This document shows positions 16,575 through 26,102 of a DNA stretch of 64,000 bases, piece by piece. Location: positions 2,753,501 to 2,817,500 of the forward strand of contig NZ_CP020028.1 of NCBI RefSeq assembly GCF_002240415.1, written 5' to 3'. The position numbers and the translations under genes were made by a program. Every line of letters starts with the position of its first letter. The stretch's first letter is position 1. Below the pieces are notes generated by a model that was not told the origin of the DNA, made no database searches, and saw only the letters and a list, made by a program, of their open reading frames with translations. Source of the DNA: Paenibacillus kribbensis (GTDB lineage: Bacteria > Bacillota > Bacilli > Paenibacillales > Paenibacillaceae).

Positions 16575-16943
16575 TTATTTGAAAATACTTAGTCCAACTC
16601 CAATCAGATAAGGTACTAACCACAATCCCCAAACTGCCAAGCTAAGCTTATGGAATTGATCGATCTGCTTTTTGTTCTTTCTCCATAAAACAATTGTTGC
16701 CCATATTGCATGAATTAGCATCAACACAAGGGCGACCATGCCTGTAATACCATGTAAATTAATTTCTTTGCTTGGATTCAGCTGCCCCATAAAGCCAGTA
16801 CCTATTCCATCGAATAATAAACCGAAAAGGAAGAAAACAAGATGCTTCGGTTTCAACCGGCCTGAAATTCTTTCAGCCCAAACACCGATAGTATAAGCAA
16901 CCAATGCCAAGTTAATAAACAGAACTGCGAAAAAAAGCAACAT
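16575..16943 (-). CDS. HsmA-family small membrane protein
   Basis: 122 residues with four predicted membrane helices, the HLVFFLFGLLFDGIGTGFMG stretch and conserved histidines in INLHGITG and LIHAIWA. This is the HsmA/TIGR03987 family. In Clostridioides difficile an HsmA works with the MarR-type regulator HsmR in haem sensing and detoxification; whether that holds here is unknown. AGGAGG lies 5 bases before the ATG. The gene has its own promoter, bracketed by operators (16966-17040), and is separated from the padR gene upstream by a strong terminator. Confidence 0.75.
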   Translation of the reverse strand: MLLFFAVLFINLALVAYTIGVWAERISGRLKPKHLVFFLFGLLFDGIGTGFMGQLNPSKEINLHGITGMVALVLMLIHAIWATIVLWRKNKKQIDQFHKLSLAVWGLWLVPYLIGVGLSIFK

Positions 16944-16965
16944 AATTTCCTCCTAATTAGTTTTA

Positions 16966-16986
16966 TTGATTAGTCATGATTGATTA
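16966..16986. promoter_or_regulatory. Second operator copy in the hsmA leader
   Basis: TGATTAGTCA and TGATTAAT repeat the half-sites of the main dyad at 17015-17040. This copy falls just after the expected transcription start. Confidence 0.5.
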
Positions 16987-16997
16987 ATACAAAGGTG

Positions 16998-17026
16998 ATT
17001 ATAAATCGCATATTATGATTAGTCAA
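16998..17026 (-). promoter_or_regulatory. hsmA promoter
   Basis: On the minus strand TTGACT (17021-17026) and TATAAT (16998-17003) are 17 bases apart. The -35 box lies inside the dyad 17015-17040. Confidence 0.7.
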
Positions 17027-17040
17027 TACTGACTAATCAT
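17015..17040. promoter_or_regulatory. Perfect 11-bp dyad operator over the hsmA -35 box
   Basis: Arms ATGATTAGTCA (17015-17025) and TGACTAATCAT (17030-17040) are exact complements with 4 bases between. Binding here would block RNA polymerase. The cognate regulator is not certain; PadR at 17151-17666 is the nearest candidate. Confidence 0.65.
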
Positions 17041-17092
17041 AATGTATGTTTTCAATTTTTGGTAATATTCAGACTAAAGCCAACACAAAAAA

Positions 17093-17124
17093 AGCAGGTT
17101 TTGCGCTGCAGCGCAAAACCTGCT
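17093..17124 (-). terminator. 32-bp perfect palindrome terminator after padR
   Basis: The arms AGCAGGTTTTGCGCTG and CAGCGCAAAACCTGCT are exact complements without a separate loop; on the minus strand eight T residues follow. It ends the padR transcript. Confidence 0.85.
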
Positions 17125-17150
17125 ATGAACTGTAAGAATCGAACGAGATT

Positions 17151-17666
17151 CTATTCTTTTTTTAATTCTTCAATAACAGATTGCAACCAGTTCCTCTCAG
17201 CCTGTTTGCATACAAGATGATGCTTGAACGATAAATCAATCCCTCTTGAGAACTTATGTTTAGGTATTTGCTGCAATTCTTCGATTTGTTCGGTTAGACC
17301 ACTCAAACGCAGCAAGAGACAATCGATCGCTTCTTCCTTGGATAGATGGTCTATGAACATAAGTCCAATATCGCCCTTGAAGGACGTGATGTCCTGTTCA
17401 GACAGGTTTCCACGAAGAAGCAAGTAAAATTCCTCTTCCCCGGCCGGAGTAATGGAATATACCTTTCTTGGCGGACGGTTTCCATTCTGGTCCTCACGTA
17501 CACTGATTAAGCCTGCAGCATTCAGCTTGTCCAAAATGGCGTAAGCTGTAGCTTTTTTCATGGAGGCAATCCGGCTCAAGTTTTTATCGATAAATTCATT
17601 AATTTGATAACCATGTAAACTTTGGGACTTTAATATTCCAAGTAATAGCAGTGTTCTTTCGTCCAT
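17151..17666 (-). CDS. PadR-family transcriptional regulator
   Basis: 171 residues. The N-terminal winged helix (LLLLGILKSQSLHGYQINEF, KKATAYAILDKLNAAGLI, then the PPRKVYSITPAGEEEF wing) is the PadR pattern; residues 90-170 form the helical dimerisation domain. PadR proteins sense small molecules and repress stress or efflux genes. It is a single-gene unit ended by the palindromic terminator. The nearest plausible target is hsmA, whose promoter carries two dyads, but PadR sites usually contain ATGT/ACAT half-sites, which those dyads lack. Confidence 0.85.
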   Translation of the reverse strand: MDERTLLLLGILKSQSLHGYQINEFIDKNLSRIASMKKATAYAILDKLNAAGLISVREDQNGNRPPRKVYSITPAGEEEFYLLLRGNLSEQDITSFKGDIGLMFIDHLSKEEAIDCLLLRLSGLTEQIEELQQIPKHKFSRGIDLSFKHHLVCKQAERNWLQSVIEELKKE

Positions 17667-18101
17667 AGCCTTCTCCTTCTGATCATTCCAATTTATTAGT
17701 ATATATTACAGTAATTTCATTATTTAATAAAGTTTCATCGAATAATATCAATCCGGCAGTCAATCGCTAACAACAAGCCTTGCAACTAGTCAAGTAACCA
17801 GCATGAAAAATTTTTTCGCAGCATCCCAAACTAAAGTTAATCATTCAAGCTTCGCGGCTTTGAAAATGCGTCCAGCCGTTTAATGACTGGGGTTGTGGCA
17901 TATTGGTAAAATGGAAGTGTCGAGCTTACCATTCCAAACAGAAAGTGGTAACCCTATGTTACACTACTACACCCTGCCTGAAAAGTGTAAAGAACGCAAA
18001 GGATGATAAAGCCATCGATCTTTTGCTGGCGGAAAAGGCTCCTCTGGAGCAACTTTCCTCTTCATCTTGCATCTCTTTATCGGGATACAGTTAAAATGCA
18101 A
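17667..18101. other. Intergenic region without a recognisable gene
   Basis: About 435 bases hold the padR upstream region. A weak 63-residue frame at 17903-18094 with a DKAIDLLLAEKAPLEQL stretch looks like a decayed coding fragment; I could not assign it. Confidence 0.3.
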
Positions 18102-18137
18102 ATAAGGATCAGCCATGAAACATTGACTGATCCTTAT
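18102..18137 (-). terminator. Terminator of the alpha-glucoside operon
   Basis: ATAAGGATCAG (18102-18112) and CTGATCCTTAT (18127-18137) are exact complements; on the minus strand a T-rich stretch follows. It lies 46 bases after the GH13 stop. Confidence 0.7.
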
Positions 18138-18182
18138 AGACATCATTGAAATCTGTAAGGGTATACCTGTTCTATCACGAAA

Positions 18183-19865
18183 TTAATCTATAAACGAATA
18201 AATAACCGCTTCGTGGGGGCGTAATCGCAAACAAATCCCGTCATCCTCCACCCTGTCCTTCGACGGAGGTCCATCATAATTACCCAATAAGACCTGAGCA
18301 TGTTCAAATCTTTCCTTCCATGGGGCAGGAAGTTCATAAAGCTGCTGTACGTCGGAATGGTTCAGGACAACAAGCCAGGTTTCCTCTTCGAGACTGCGCG
18401 TATAAGCATATACGTGAGCTTCTCCAATGGACTGATCGGCATAATCGCCATACACCATGACTTTATGCATTTTACGCAGGCAGATCAATCGCTGATAATA
18501 CGCGTAGATGGAGTCTGGCGCTGCCAGATCACGCTCCACGTTGATCTCTGCATAATTGAAATTAGACTGAATCCACGGCTGTCCCGTAGTAAATCCGGCA
18601 TGCTGTTCCCCATTCCACTGCATAGGAGTCCGGGAGTTGTCCCGGCTCAGCGGCTGCAGATCCCTCAGCACCCGCACAGGCTCCTCTCCCTTATCTACCG
18701 CTTCCCTGTATTTGTTGTGCATCGCGATGTCGCGGTAATCGTCGATCGAAGGGAAATGGACTCCTGTCATTCCAATCTCCTCACCTTGGAATACATAAGG
18801 TGTCCCGGGCAGCGTATGAATCATCGTTGCCAGCAGCTTCGCTGATTCCACGCGATACGCCCCGTCATTTCCATAACGGGTCACCTGTCTCGTATGATCG
18901 TGGTTGTTCAGGAATTGCGAATTCCAGCCCTCGCGCCGGAAGGCTTCATGCCAGGTGGCCTGAATATGGCGGAATCGGGCCAAATTCCATACAGGCATGT
19001 CGTCCGCTACCTGGAAATGGAACAGCGTATGCAGCTCCTGTCGGCTCTCCGCTACATACAGCAGGCCATCCTCGGGAGTAACGAACGGAATTTCCCCTAC
19101 CGTCATGATGTCGTAATGCCGAAGTACCTCCCTGTTCATTTCCTGCAAATAATCATGAATGCCCGGATTATTTCCCAGGTAGTCGATATGTTCGGGCCGT
19201 TCCGCATCAGGAAATCCCCGTACCTTGGCCAGCAGATTGATCACATCCATTCGAAAGCCGTCAATACCCTGATCAAGCCAGAAACGCATCATGCGGTATA
19301 CCTCTCGCCGCAGCTCTGCATTCTCCCAATTAAGGTCAGGTTGTTCCTTCGCAAACGAATGGAAGTAGTATTCCCCTGTTCGTTCATCTTGCGTCCAGGC
19401 AGACGGCTCGAAATACGAACGCCAGTTGTTCGGCGGTCCTCCCGCATTTCCTGGCTTCCATATGTACCAGTCACGCTTCGAATTGTCCAGCGATGAACGC
19501 GATTCCTCGAACCATGGATGCTCGGAGGAAGTATGATTGACCACCAGATCCATGATGAGCTTCATGTCCAACTCGTGTACCTTGATCAGCAGTTTCCTGA
19601 AATCCTCCATCGTGCCCGCTTTGGGCATGATCCGATAATAATCGGAGATATCGTATCCGTTGTCTTTGTCAGGTGACTCATAAATCGGATTAAGCCAGAT
19701 CACGTCAATGCCCAGCCCCTTGATGTAATCGAGCTTCTGCATTAATCCCTGCAGATCGCCGTAACCGTCACCGTTCGCATCCATGAAGCTGCGCCAGTAG
19801 ACCTGGTAAACAACGGCCTCTTTCCACCATACACGGTTGATTGTACGACTGTCGTTATAACACAT
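18183..19865 (-). CDS. GH13 alpha-glucosidase / oligo-1,6-glucosidase
   Basis: About 560 residues, no signal peptide. GH13 regions are clear: VVNHT (region I), GFRMDVINLL with the nucleophile Asp, VGEIPF with the acid/base Glu, and NNHDHTR with the third Asp. The start VVYQVYWRSFMDANGDGYGDL is typical of oligo-1,6-glucosidases and alpha-glucosidases of the GH13 23/31 subfamilies. The ATG at 19865 has GGGAGGG 6 bases upstream; an earlier start at 19901 lacks one. As last gene of the operon it would hydrolyse imported alpha-linked glucooligosaccharides beside the phosphorylase. Confidence 0.88.
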   Translation of the reverse strand: MCYNDSRTINRVWWKEAVVYQVYWRSFMDANGDGYGDLQGLMQKLDYIKGLGIDVIWLNPIYESPDKDNGYDISDYYRIMPKAGTMEDFRKLLIKVHELDMKLIMDLVVNHTSSEHPWFEESRSSLDNSKRDWYIWKPGNAGGPPNNWRSYFEPSAWTQDERTGEYYFHSFAKEQPDLNWENAELRREVYRMMRFWLDQGIDGFRMDVINLLAKVRGFPDAERPEHIDYLGNNPGIHDYLQEMNREVLRHYDIMTVGEIPFVTPEDGLLYVAESRQELHTLFHFQVADDMPVWNLARFRHIQATWHEAFRREGWNSQFLNNHDHTRQVTRYGNDGAYRVESAKLLATMIHTLPGTPYVFQGEEIGMTGVHFPSIDDYRDIAMHNKYREAVDKGEEPVRVLRDLQPLSRDNSRTPMQWNGEQHAGFTTGQPWIQSNFNYAEINVERDLAAPDSIYAYYQRLICLRKMHKVMVYGDYADQSIGEAHVYAYTRSLEEETWLVVLNHSDVQQLYELPAPWKERFEHAQVLLGNYDGPPSKDRVEDDGICLRLRPHEAVIYSFID

Positions 19866-19928
19866 GTATTGCCCTCCCATATATTCTGCATAAAGCGGCA
19901 AAGTAACTGTCAGAGAAGCACATGGCTA

Positions 19929-20648
19929 TCAGCATCCAAACGCCTGCAGCGTTTCTTCAAGAAACGACAGGTTCACCCCCCCGGTATCCTTCATAACAAC
20001 ATCTGCTCCTGCAGGTTTAAGTACGTTCTCTTCCCCTATTCCGATCGCAATCATGCCTGCAGCCTTGATAGCCTGAATGCCTGCTTGGGCATCCTCAATG
20101 CCGATGCAGCGTGAGGCTTCTGCTCCCACCTCAACGGCTCCGCGCAGGAACAGGTCGGGGGCAGGCTTGCCATGTGCGACGGAATCCGGGTGAACAACAT
20201 ATTGAAACAATGATTCAAGACCGAGTGCTCGCAGAATTTGCGGCGCATTCTTGCTCGCTGAAGCGATCACAGCAGGGATGCCGGCTGACCGTAATTCAAG
20301 CAGCAACTCTCGGATACCCGGATAAGTATGTTCCGGTGTCAAGGAATCGAGCAACGAGACATAATGTTCGTTTTTGCGGCGGGCAAAGTCAGCTTTTTCC
20401 GCCTGAGAATAGCTTTGATCTTGGCCTCCGAGCTGAAGGATGCGTTCCAGGGATTGCATGCGACTGATTCCTTTCAGCTGCTCGTTAAATTCCTTGTCGA
20501 ACGGAATACCGAGTTCTTGCCCAAGTTGCTTCCAAGCAATGTAATGATATTCCGCCGTATCCGTTATCACTCCATCCAAATCAAAAATAACGGCTTCGAT
20601 TGTGCACTCCCTGTATAATGGATTCTCGTGAGCGGTATTTCCTTTCAC
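19929..20648 (-). CDS. pgmB: Beta-phosphoglucomutase
   Basis: 239 residues of the HAD superfamily. Motif I is FDLDGVITDT with the phosphorylated Asp, the cap has LKGISRMQSLERIL, the substrate-loop signature of beta-PGMs, and later motifs include IASASKNAP and GIEDAQAGIQAIKAAGM. The enzyme turns beta-glucose-1-phosphate into glucose-6-phosphate, exactly the product of an inverting GH65 phosphorylase, encoded five genes upstream. The start is a GTG at 20648 with GGGGAGG 8 bases upstream; the protein carries about 17 extra N-terminal residues. Confidence 0.92.
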   Translation of the reverse strand: MKGNTAHENPLYRECTIEAVIFDLDGVITDTAEYHYIAWKQLGQELGIPFDKEFNEQLKGISRMQSLERILQLGGQDQSYSQAEKADFARRKNEHYVSLLDSLTPEHTYPGIRELLLELRSAGIPAVIASASKNAPQILRALGLESLFQYVVHPDSVAHGKPAPDLFLRGAVEVGAEASRCIGIEDAQAGIQAIKAAGMIAIGIGEENVLKPAGADVVMKDTGGVNLSFLEETLQAFGC

Positions 20649-20716
20649 CTATAGTTCCTCCCCATATCTGTCTTTTATTGATTCCACTCTTCCAAAATTG
20701 GTCCTTATTTTCGAGG

Positions 20717-22924
20717 TCAGCTTTGGCCATCCAGTTTCCATAGAATCCGTTCTTTATCGCTTTCGAATCTATGTCCTTTCCAATCCAAAACAACGGTCCA
20801 CTTTGAAGGGTTGGATATTTCTGTGATCCGCAAGCCTTCGCGTATTTCGAAGCTTATATCAAATTCAGCATCCCCCACACGCAGACGCTCAAGTCTGCAC
20901 GTTTTGTCGGCCCAGGCCTGTGGAAAATCGGGAACAAAGCTTACCTTCTGCAAATATGCTTCTGGTCTGATGCCAAAGAAATGCCGGACGACGGGGACCG
21001 CGAGAGCGTAGATTGTCCATGCCTGAACCACGCACCCGTAATCCGGGGACATTTCGGAAAAGGACCCCGGTTGCACCCGGGAAAAGCTTTTGCCCATCCT
21101 CCGAAGTAAACCCAAAGCTTCATCAGGATTACCATAGGTCGCCTCGGCTACCGCATGCGCTCCGGTTGAGATTGTCATGGTACCCTGCTGGTAAATGGCT
21201 GCCAGATAGGTGCCGTACTCCCCGACAAAATCGCTGCTTCGCATCGTCTCCAATGCACGCTGCGCCTTGTCCGGATCTGCGATCCCGGCTTCCATCGGCG
21301 TGACTATAACCCAGTTCTTGTTCAGCAGCCAGCCCCGATCTCCCTGATCCTCTCCGGCTTCCGCCAGCAGCCCTTCAATATATTCGCGGTACCCCTGAAT
21401 GCCTTGCTTCTCTGCCAAGGAGGCCATGTAAGTGACCTTCGGGGCAATATCACCTGCAGGAGCAACCGCATCAGCATATAAACCGTCCTTGTCAGACCAA
21501 AACACCTGATTGATTGCTTGTACGGCCCGTTCGGACAGCTCCTGATAATGCTCGCCTCTGTTCTGTTCGCCCAGATAACTGCTCATCCATGCCAGCGCCT
21601 GAAGTGCCTTAGCTGTATATACGGCACTGTCGATCAGCTCCATGTTCAGTCCAGCAATCTCGATGATGCCGTAGCCCGAGGGAAAAAGATCTCCGTCCGG
21701 GTCCATCGTATGCAGCAGCCAGTCCATCCCCTGCACGCAGTAGCCATAATGTTCTCGCAGAAGCGCTTCATCTCCAGTCCACAGGAACATTTCCCAGACA
21801 AAAGCGATATAGTGCGCGGTCTCCTGGGTATTTCCCGGATTGGAGACGGCCCCCATTGTGGTCACTTCGTGAACGAATCGACCGTTGTCGTTCACCTCTC
21901 TCGACTTCTCCAGCAGCAGATTCAATGTGTCTTTTACCAACGAGTGGTCGCCAGTGGCGAGAACGCCCTGAAGGGCATACGTGCTGTCGCAGCCGAACCA
22001 CCATGGATAAGTTGGACCCCCTGCCGTCAGGCCACGGCCGATGCCGTCAACACGCTGTACCAGCCACTGATTGTTGCGCTTGGCCCAGGCGAAATGCGTA
22101 TTTAGCTCCTCTTCCCCCTCGATGGTAAGCAAGGAGCGTTGATCCAACCGATCATATAAGGCTTTCTTTTGCTCCAGCAGATCGTCATGTCCCTGCTCAA
22201 GGGCAGCATACGTTTGCTCGCATGCCTCACGAGAGCTTTCCGACCCGGCAACGAACAGGCGAAAACGCAACACTTGCTTTTCCTTCAACGTACATTCCGC
22301 TGCAAAAGATATTCCCGTCCCTTTGCCGGCAGTCAGCTCTGGTCCGTAGATGTTCGGACCGACGGTGTTCTCAATGCCTGGAAGGTCGCTTCCAACCAGC
22401 ACGTACCAGTCGTGACTGTTGTCCTTGACCATCACCTTGCGGGGCGACAGGCATTCGGCCGTCTCGGCCGTTCCGGGCAAGATGCCGATCTCGTCCGAAT
22501 ACCATACAGGCCGAAGATCGGTCCGTGACAGCAGTTCAAGCCTGAGGTGCGTTTCCCCCTCGCCATAGGAAGTGATTTCATACTCTGCCACCATACCCTT
22601 TTCGTAGTCCGGGGCGAACTGGGAACGGACAATGGACACCGGAATATGGCTCAGGCCGTGGTCATATTCGAACCGGCCTCCTCCCCATGCCTCGCTGCTA
22701 TAGCTGTCTGCTCTTGCCCATACCGAAATTTGACGATCAGTATCCGTAACTTTCAGCCAAAATCCGTCCAGCAGCTTGATGGGGTGCAGCCATACGCCTC
22801 CCATTTCATTGGCCATATGGTGTCCAAAATCAGGGAAATAACCGTCCTGCGTTCCGCAAATTTTGACGTATTCTCCTGCGTTGTAATACAAATTGATCGG
22901 GTGCCTGCTAGTGATACGGGCCAT
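20717..22924 (-). CDS. Six-hairpin (alpha/alpha)6-barrel glycosidase, debranching-enzyme-like
   Basis: About 735 residues. The N-terminal half is beta-rich; the C-terminal half is an (alpha/alpha)6 barrel with PTYPWWFGCDSTYALQG, FVHEVTTMGAVSNPGNTQET and LINKNW-type segments (WLLNKNWVIVTP). These resemble amylo-alpha-1,6-glucosidase/GH133-like and GH15/GH63-like enzymes, but I cannot place it in one family. ATG 22924 is chosen because GGGGAGG lies 7 bases upstream; the open frame extends 31 codons further without a ribosome site. Its place between transporter and mutase argues for action on the imported alpha-glucoside. Confidence 0.7.
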   Translation of the reverse strand: MARITSRHPINLYYNAGEYVKICGTQDGYFPDFGHHMANEMGGVWLHPIKLLDGFWLKVTDTDRQISVWARADSYSSEAWGGGRFEYDHGLSHIPVSIVRSQFAPDYEKGMVAEYEITSYGEGETHLRLELLSRTDLRPVWYSDEIGILPGTAETAECLSPRKVMVKDNSHDWYVLVGSDLPGIENTVGPNIYGPELTAGKGTGISFAAECTLKEKQVLRFRLFVAGSESSREACEQTYAALEQGHDDLLEQKKALYDRLDQRSLLTIEGEEELNTHFAWAKRNNQWLVQRVDGIGRGLTAGGPTYPWWFGCDSTYALQGVLATGDHSLVKDTLNLLLEKSREVNDNGRFVHEVTTMGAVSNPGNTQETAHYIAFVWEMFLWTGDEALLREHYGYCVQGMDWLLHTMDPDGDLFPSGYGIIEIAGLNMELIDSAVYTAKALQALAWMSSYLGEQNRGEHYQELSERAVQAINQVFWSDKDGLYADAVAPAGDIAPKVTYMASLAEKQGIQGYREYIEGLLAEAGEDQGDRGWLLNKNWVIVTPMEAGIADPDKAQRALETMRSSDFVGEYGTYLAAIYQQGTMTISTGAHAVAEATYGNPDEALGLLRRMGKSFSRVQPGSFSEMSPDYGCVVQAWTIYALAVPVVRHFFGIRPEAYLQKVSFVPDFPQAWADKTCRLERLRVGDAEFDISFEIREGLRITEISNPSKWTVVLDWKGHRFESDKERILWKLDGQS

Positions 22925-22979
22925 CTTTTGTCCTCCCCTGCAATGGCTTTTCTCTGATCTCACCGATGCCGCCATACGT

Positions 22980-23822
22980 CTATCCCTTGATGGCCGATGA
23001 GATGGAAATGCCTTCAATAAAGTATTTTTGAGCTACGAAAAAGACCAGAAGCGGCGGAATCATGATCAGCATAGTAGCCGCCATCAGCATGTTCCACTCC
23101 ACGTTGTACAAGCCCTTGAACATGGACAAACCAAGTGCCAACGTATACTTGTCGCTGGAGTTCAGATAGATCAGCGGACCCTGAAAGTCATTCCATACTC
23201 CCATGAATGTAAAGATCGACACTGCAATTAGCGGCGGCATAGAGAGAGGCAACATGATGCGGGTAAAGATCTGGAACTGGTTTGCCCCATCCACAAATGC
23301 GGATTCATCGAGATCGCGCGGAATGCCACGCATGAACTGACGAATCAGGAAAATATTAAAGGCGCCGCCACCGAAAAATGCAGGAACAATCAGTGGAAGG
23401 AACGTATCGACCCAGCCGATTTCCTTGAACATGATGAACATCGGGATCATCGTAACCTGGGATGGCAGCATCATGGTGGCCAATAGCACCAGAAACAGCA
23501 TCCGTTTCCCTCGGAAGTTGAAGCGGGCAAAGCCGTAGGCACATAACGCAGCAGAGAATACCGTTCCAATCATGACTGGAATGAGTATAATCAGCGTATT
23601 TTTCAGAAAGGTAAAAAAGGGAATGGCCGTCACTGCATTGGCATAGTTAGACCACATCCATGCTGCCGGGAAAAAGCTGTCTGTGAATACCTCAGCGGGG
23701 GTCTTCAATGATGTAGCCAGCGTCCATAACAACGGTACAAGAACGATAACCGCTCCCGCGATCAGCAGCACCATCGAGAATATGCGCGAAACGATCCGGC
23801 TCCGCGTGGAACTATAATTCAT
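22980..23822 (-). CDS. Carbohydrate ABC transporter permease, MalG type
   Basis: 280 residues, six membrane segments, EAA loop DESAFVDGANQFQIFTRIMLP in the second half and the QKYFIEGIS ending shared by MalG-like subunits. AAAGGAGG lies 7 bases before the ATG at 23822, so this start is preferred over one 6 codons earlier. Pairs with the permease just upstream. Confidence 0.9.
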   Translation of the reverse strand: MNYSSTRSRIVSRIFSMVLLIAGAVIVLVPLLWTLATSLKTPAEVFTDSFFPAAWMWSNYANAVTAIPFFTFLKNTLIILIPVMIGTVFSAALCAYGFARFNFRGKRMLFLVLLATMMLPSQVTMIPMFIMFKEIGWVDTFLPLIVPAFFGGGAFNIFLIRQFMRGIPRDLDESAFVDGANQFQIFTRIMLPLSMPPLIAVSIFTFMGVWNDFQGPLIYLNSSDKYTLALGLSMFKGLYNVEWNMLMAATMLIMIPPLLVFFVAQKYFIEGISISSAIKG

Positions 23823-23836
23823 GATATATCCTCCTT

Positions 23837-24733
23837 TCAATCCTTCTCGTTATCACCCTGATAATAGACCCACATAGATGAACTGCGGATGACCAGGAGT
23901 GTGAACACCAGAATGATGATGAACAGTACCCAAGACAATGCAGAGGCGTATCCCATATCAAAATCTTTGAAAGCCTTGTTATAAAGGTACAGGTTATAAA
24001 ATAACGTGGAATTGAGCGGTCCCCCATTGGTCATGACGAACGCCTGGGTGAAATATTGAAATCCGCCGATGATACCCATGACCAGATTAAAAAATACGGT
24101 CGGTGAAATCATCGGCAGGGTAATGTTCCGGAAGCGCTGAAGCGGCCCGGCTCCGTCCAGGTTGGCCGCCTCATACAGCTCCTCAGGAACCCCCTGCAAA
24201 CCGGACAAATAAATGATGATGGTATTGCCGATTCCCCAGAGCCCCATGACGATTAGCGCCCCAAGAGCATAGCTGGGATCCTGTAGCCAGGCCGGCCCCT
24301 GAATACCGAACAAAGAAAGCGCACGGTTAAGAACCCCATACTCGGGATTGAATATCATGATCCACATCATCGATGCCGCCACTGCCGGTATGACCGAAGG
24401 CATGAAATAGATCAGACGAAAAAATTTCATTCCTCGATTTCGCATATTTAGCAACAAAGCAATGAGTAAAGAAGCAATCTGGTACAAGGGAACCGAAACT
24501 AAAGCAAAAATAAAAGTTACCTTCAAAGACTGATAGAACAAATCATCGTGAAACATGGTCCGGAAGTTATCCAGTCCCACCCATTCAATCGACTTGACTC
24601 CGGTGATGATGTCCCATTTGCTGAAGGCCAGAAGCATAGAGAACAGCATGGGCCCGATCGTAAAGAGCAGCAGCCCCAGTATCCACGGCAGAATGAACAA
24701 ATACCCGGCACGTTCGGATTTTGAATTACGCAT
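23837..24733 (-). CDS. Carbohydrate ABC transporter permease, MalF/UgpA type
   Basis: 298 residues. After RAGYLFILPWI come six membrane segments, a periplasmic loop and the EAA loop ELYEAANLDGAGPLQRFRNI. Start at 24733 because GGGAGG lies close upstream; the frame is open to 24787 without a ribosome site. It forms the channel with the MalG-type partner and takes substrate from the binding protein encoded 57 bases upstream. No ATPase gene is in the operon. Confidence 0.9.
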   Translation of the reverse strand: MRNSKSERAGYLFILPWILGLLLFTIGPMLFSMLLAFSKWDIITGVKSIEWVGLDNFRTMFHDDLFYQSLKVTFIFALVSVPLYQIASLLIALLLNMRNRGMKFFRLIYFMPSVIPAVAASMMWIMIFNPEYGVLNRALSLFGIQGPAWLQDPSYALGALIVMGLWGIGNTIIIYLSGLQGVPEELYEAANLDGAGPLQRFRNITLPMISPTVFFNLVMGIIGGFQYFTQAFVMTNGGPLNSTLFYNLYLYNKAFKDFDMGYASALSWVLFIIILVFTLLVIRSSSMWVYYQGDNEKD

Positions 24734-24789
24734 GGCAACCTCCCTGATGAAGAAAGTGAACCGGCATGTCCTCCGGCTCACCTCCATGG

Positions 24790-26076
24790 TTATTTCTTGA
24801 TCTTGCTGTCAACGTTCTTCGCCGCTTCGTCCAGAGCCGTTCTGGTGTCTTGTTCACCAAGCAACATCTTCTCAAGCGCTTTCGTGAATTCCTCTACGAA
24901 AATCGGACCGTTTGCGGAACGTAGTGTAATCGGCTTTTTAGCGAAATTCATCATCTCAATGACTGGTTTGTCTGCCACTTCCTTGGCCTTGACCTTTTCC
25001 AGTTCCTTGACTGTAGCTGGAAGTACCTTGCCGTTATTGGAACGCAGCTTCTGGGCATCTGCCCCCGAAAGCCACTTCACCAGTTCGTACGCTTCCTGTT
25101 TGTGCGTGCTTGATACATTGATGGCCCATCCTGCGCTTGCAATGATACTTGAACGTGTACCGTCCGCATTTTTCGGGATCATGGCGGAACCATATTTTAC
25201 ATTGGATTTGTCCAAATCAGTCTTGACCCAGCGCCCCGTGACCATCATGGCAAGCTTGTCTGTCATAAACATGGAAGAGTCTCCTCCAAGTGTCTGGGAA
25301 TCCAGAGGAGTCGGAGATACCCTATTCTCTCCTTGAGAGAGGGCGACATACTTCTCCATGGCCGCCACAGTTTTGTCGCTATTCATGTATCCTTCGGCTG
25401 TGGTACCATCCTCATTGGCGATGTCCGTTCCGTAATCCCACAGATAGGTGTAGATCGGATATTCCCATTTCCCGGCGTTAAAGCCGAATTGGGTATATTT
25501 GTTGCCTTCCTTTTTAGTCAGCTTTTGGGCAACGGCGATCATGTCATCCCACGTCCATTCATCTGTCGGGTAAGGAATTTGTGCCTCGTCAAACATGCGT
25601 TTGTTGTACCACAGGGCCAGCGGATTGAAGTCCTTGGGCAGATAATATTGCTTGCCTTCAATCTTCATGTTGTTGATCAGGTCTGGCTGAAAAATATTCA
25701 GCTTGAATGACGGGTCTGCAGCGAGATAGCTATCGAGCGGTTCAACTACGCCTTTATCTACGTATTTGTAATAATCGCCTTCGCCAACAAGGAATACGTC
25801 CGGTGCCTGTCCGGCCGCAAGCGAGGTCGTCAGCTTCGTTCCGTACCCCTCGCTCGGGATGGGTTCGAATTTAACCTCAATATTGGGGTGAGCCGCATTA
25901 AACTGCTCGGCCAGCTTCACCTCATCCGCGCCGCTGTTAACATCGCCCCATACGGTAAAGGTCAGCTTCACCTTACCACCGGAGCTACCTGTGTCCGTAC
26001 TGCTTCCCGAAGAGCAAGCTGACAGCAGCATGGAAAGCACCAGTATCATGATCAGACCTATGGATCCTTTTTTCAT
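24790..26076 (-). CDS. Sugar-binding lipoprotein (SBP family 1)
   Basis: 428 residues with a lipoprotein signal ending LLSACSSG (lipobox Cys near 21) and a Ser/Gly-rich linker. LTFTVWGDVNSG, ALWYNKRMFDEAQIPYP and WTWDDMIAVAQKLTKKEG are typical of MalE-like family-1 binding proteins for oligosaccharides. It is encoded between the GH65 gene and the two permeases, giving a full importer except for the ATPase. The likely ligand is an alpha-glucobiose or longer alpha-glucan fragment, from the enzymes in the operon. Confidence 0.9.
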   Translation of the reverse strand: MKKGSIGLIMILVLSMLLSACSSGSSTDTGSSGGKVKLTFTVWGDVNSGADEVKLAEQFNAAHPNIEVKFEPIPSEGYGTKLTTSLAAGQAPDVFLVGEGDYYKYVDKGVVEPLDSYLAADPSFKLNIFQPDLINNMKIEGKQYYLPKDFNPLALWYNKRMFDEAQIPYPTDEWTWDDMIAVAQKLTKKEGNKYTQFGFNAGKWEYPIYTYLWDYGTDIANEDGTTAEGYMNSDKTVAAMEKYVALSQGENRVSPTPLDSQTLGGDSSMFMTDKLAMMVTGRWVKTDLDKSNVKYGSAMIPKNADGTRSSIIASAGWAINVSSTHKQEAYELVKWLSGADAQKLRSNNGKVLPATVKELEKVKAKEVADKPVIEMMNFAKKPITLRSANGPIFVEEFTKALEKMLLGEQDTRTALDEAAKNVDSKIKK

Positions 26077-26102
26077 GTAAATGACCTCCCTGAAATGTAT
26101 GT

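Noticed and set aside
17903..18094. 63-codon frame considered as an Spx/ArsC-like fragment
   Set aside because: The resemblance is limited to a few residues and the CxxC motif is absent.
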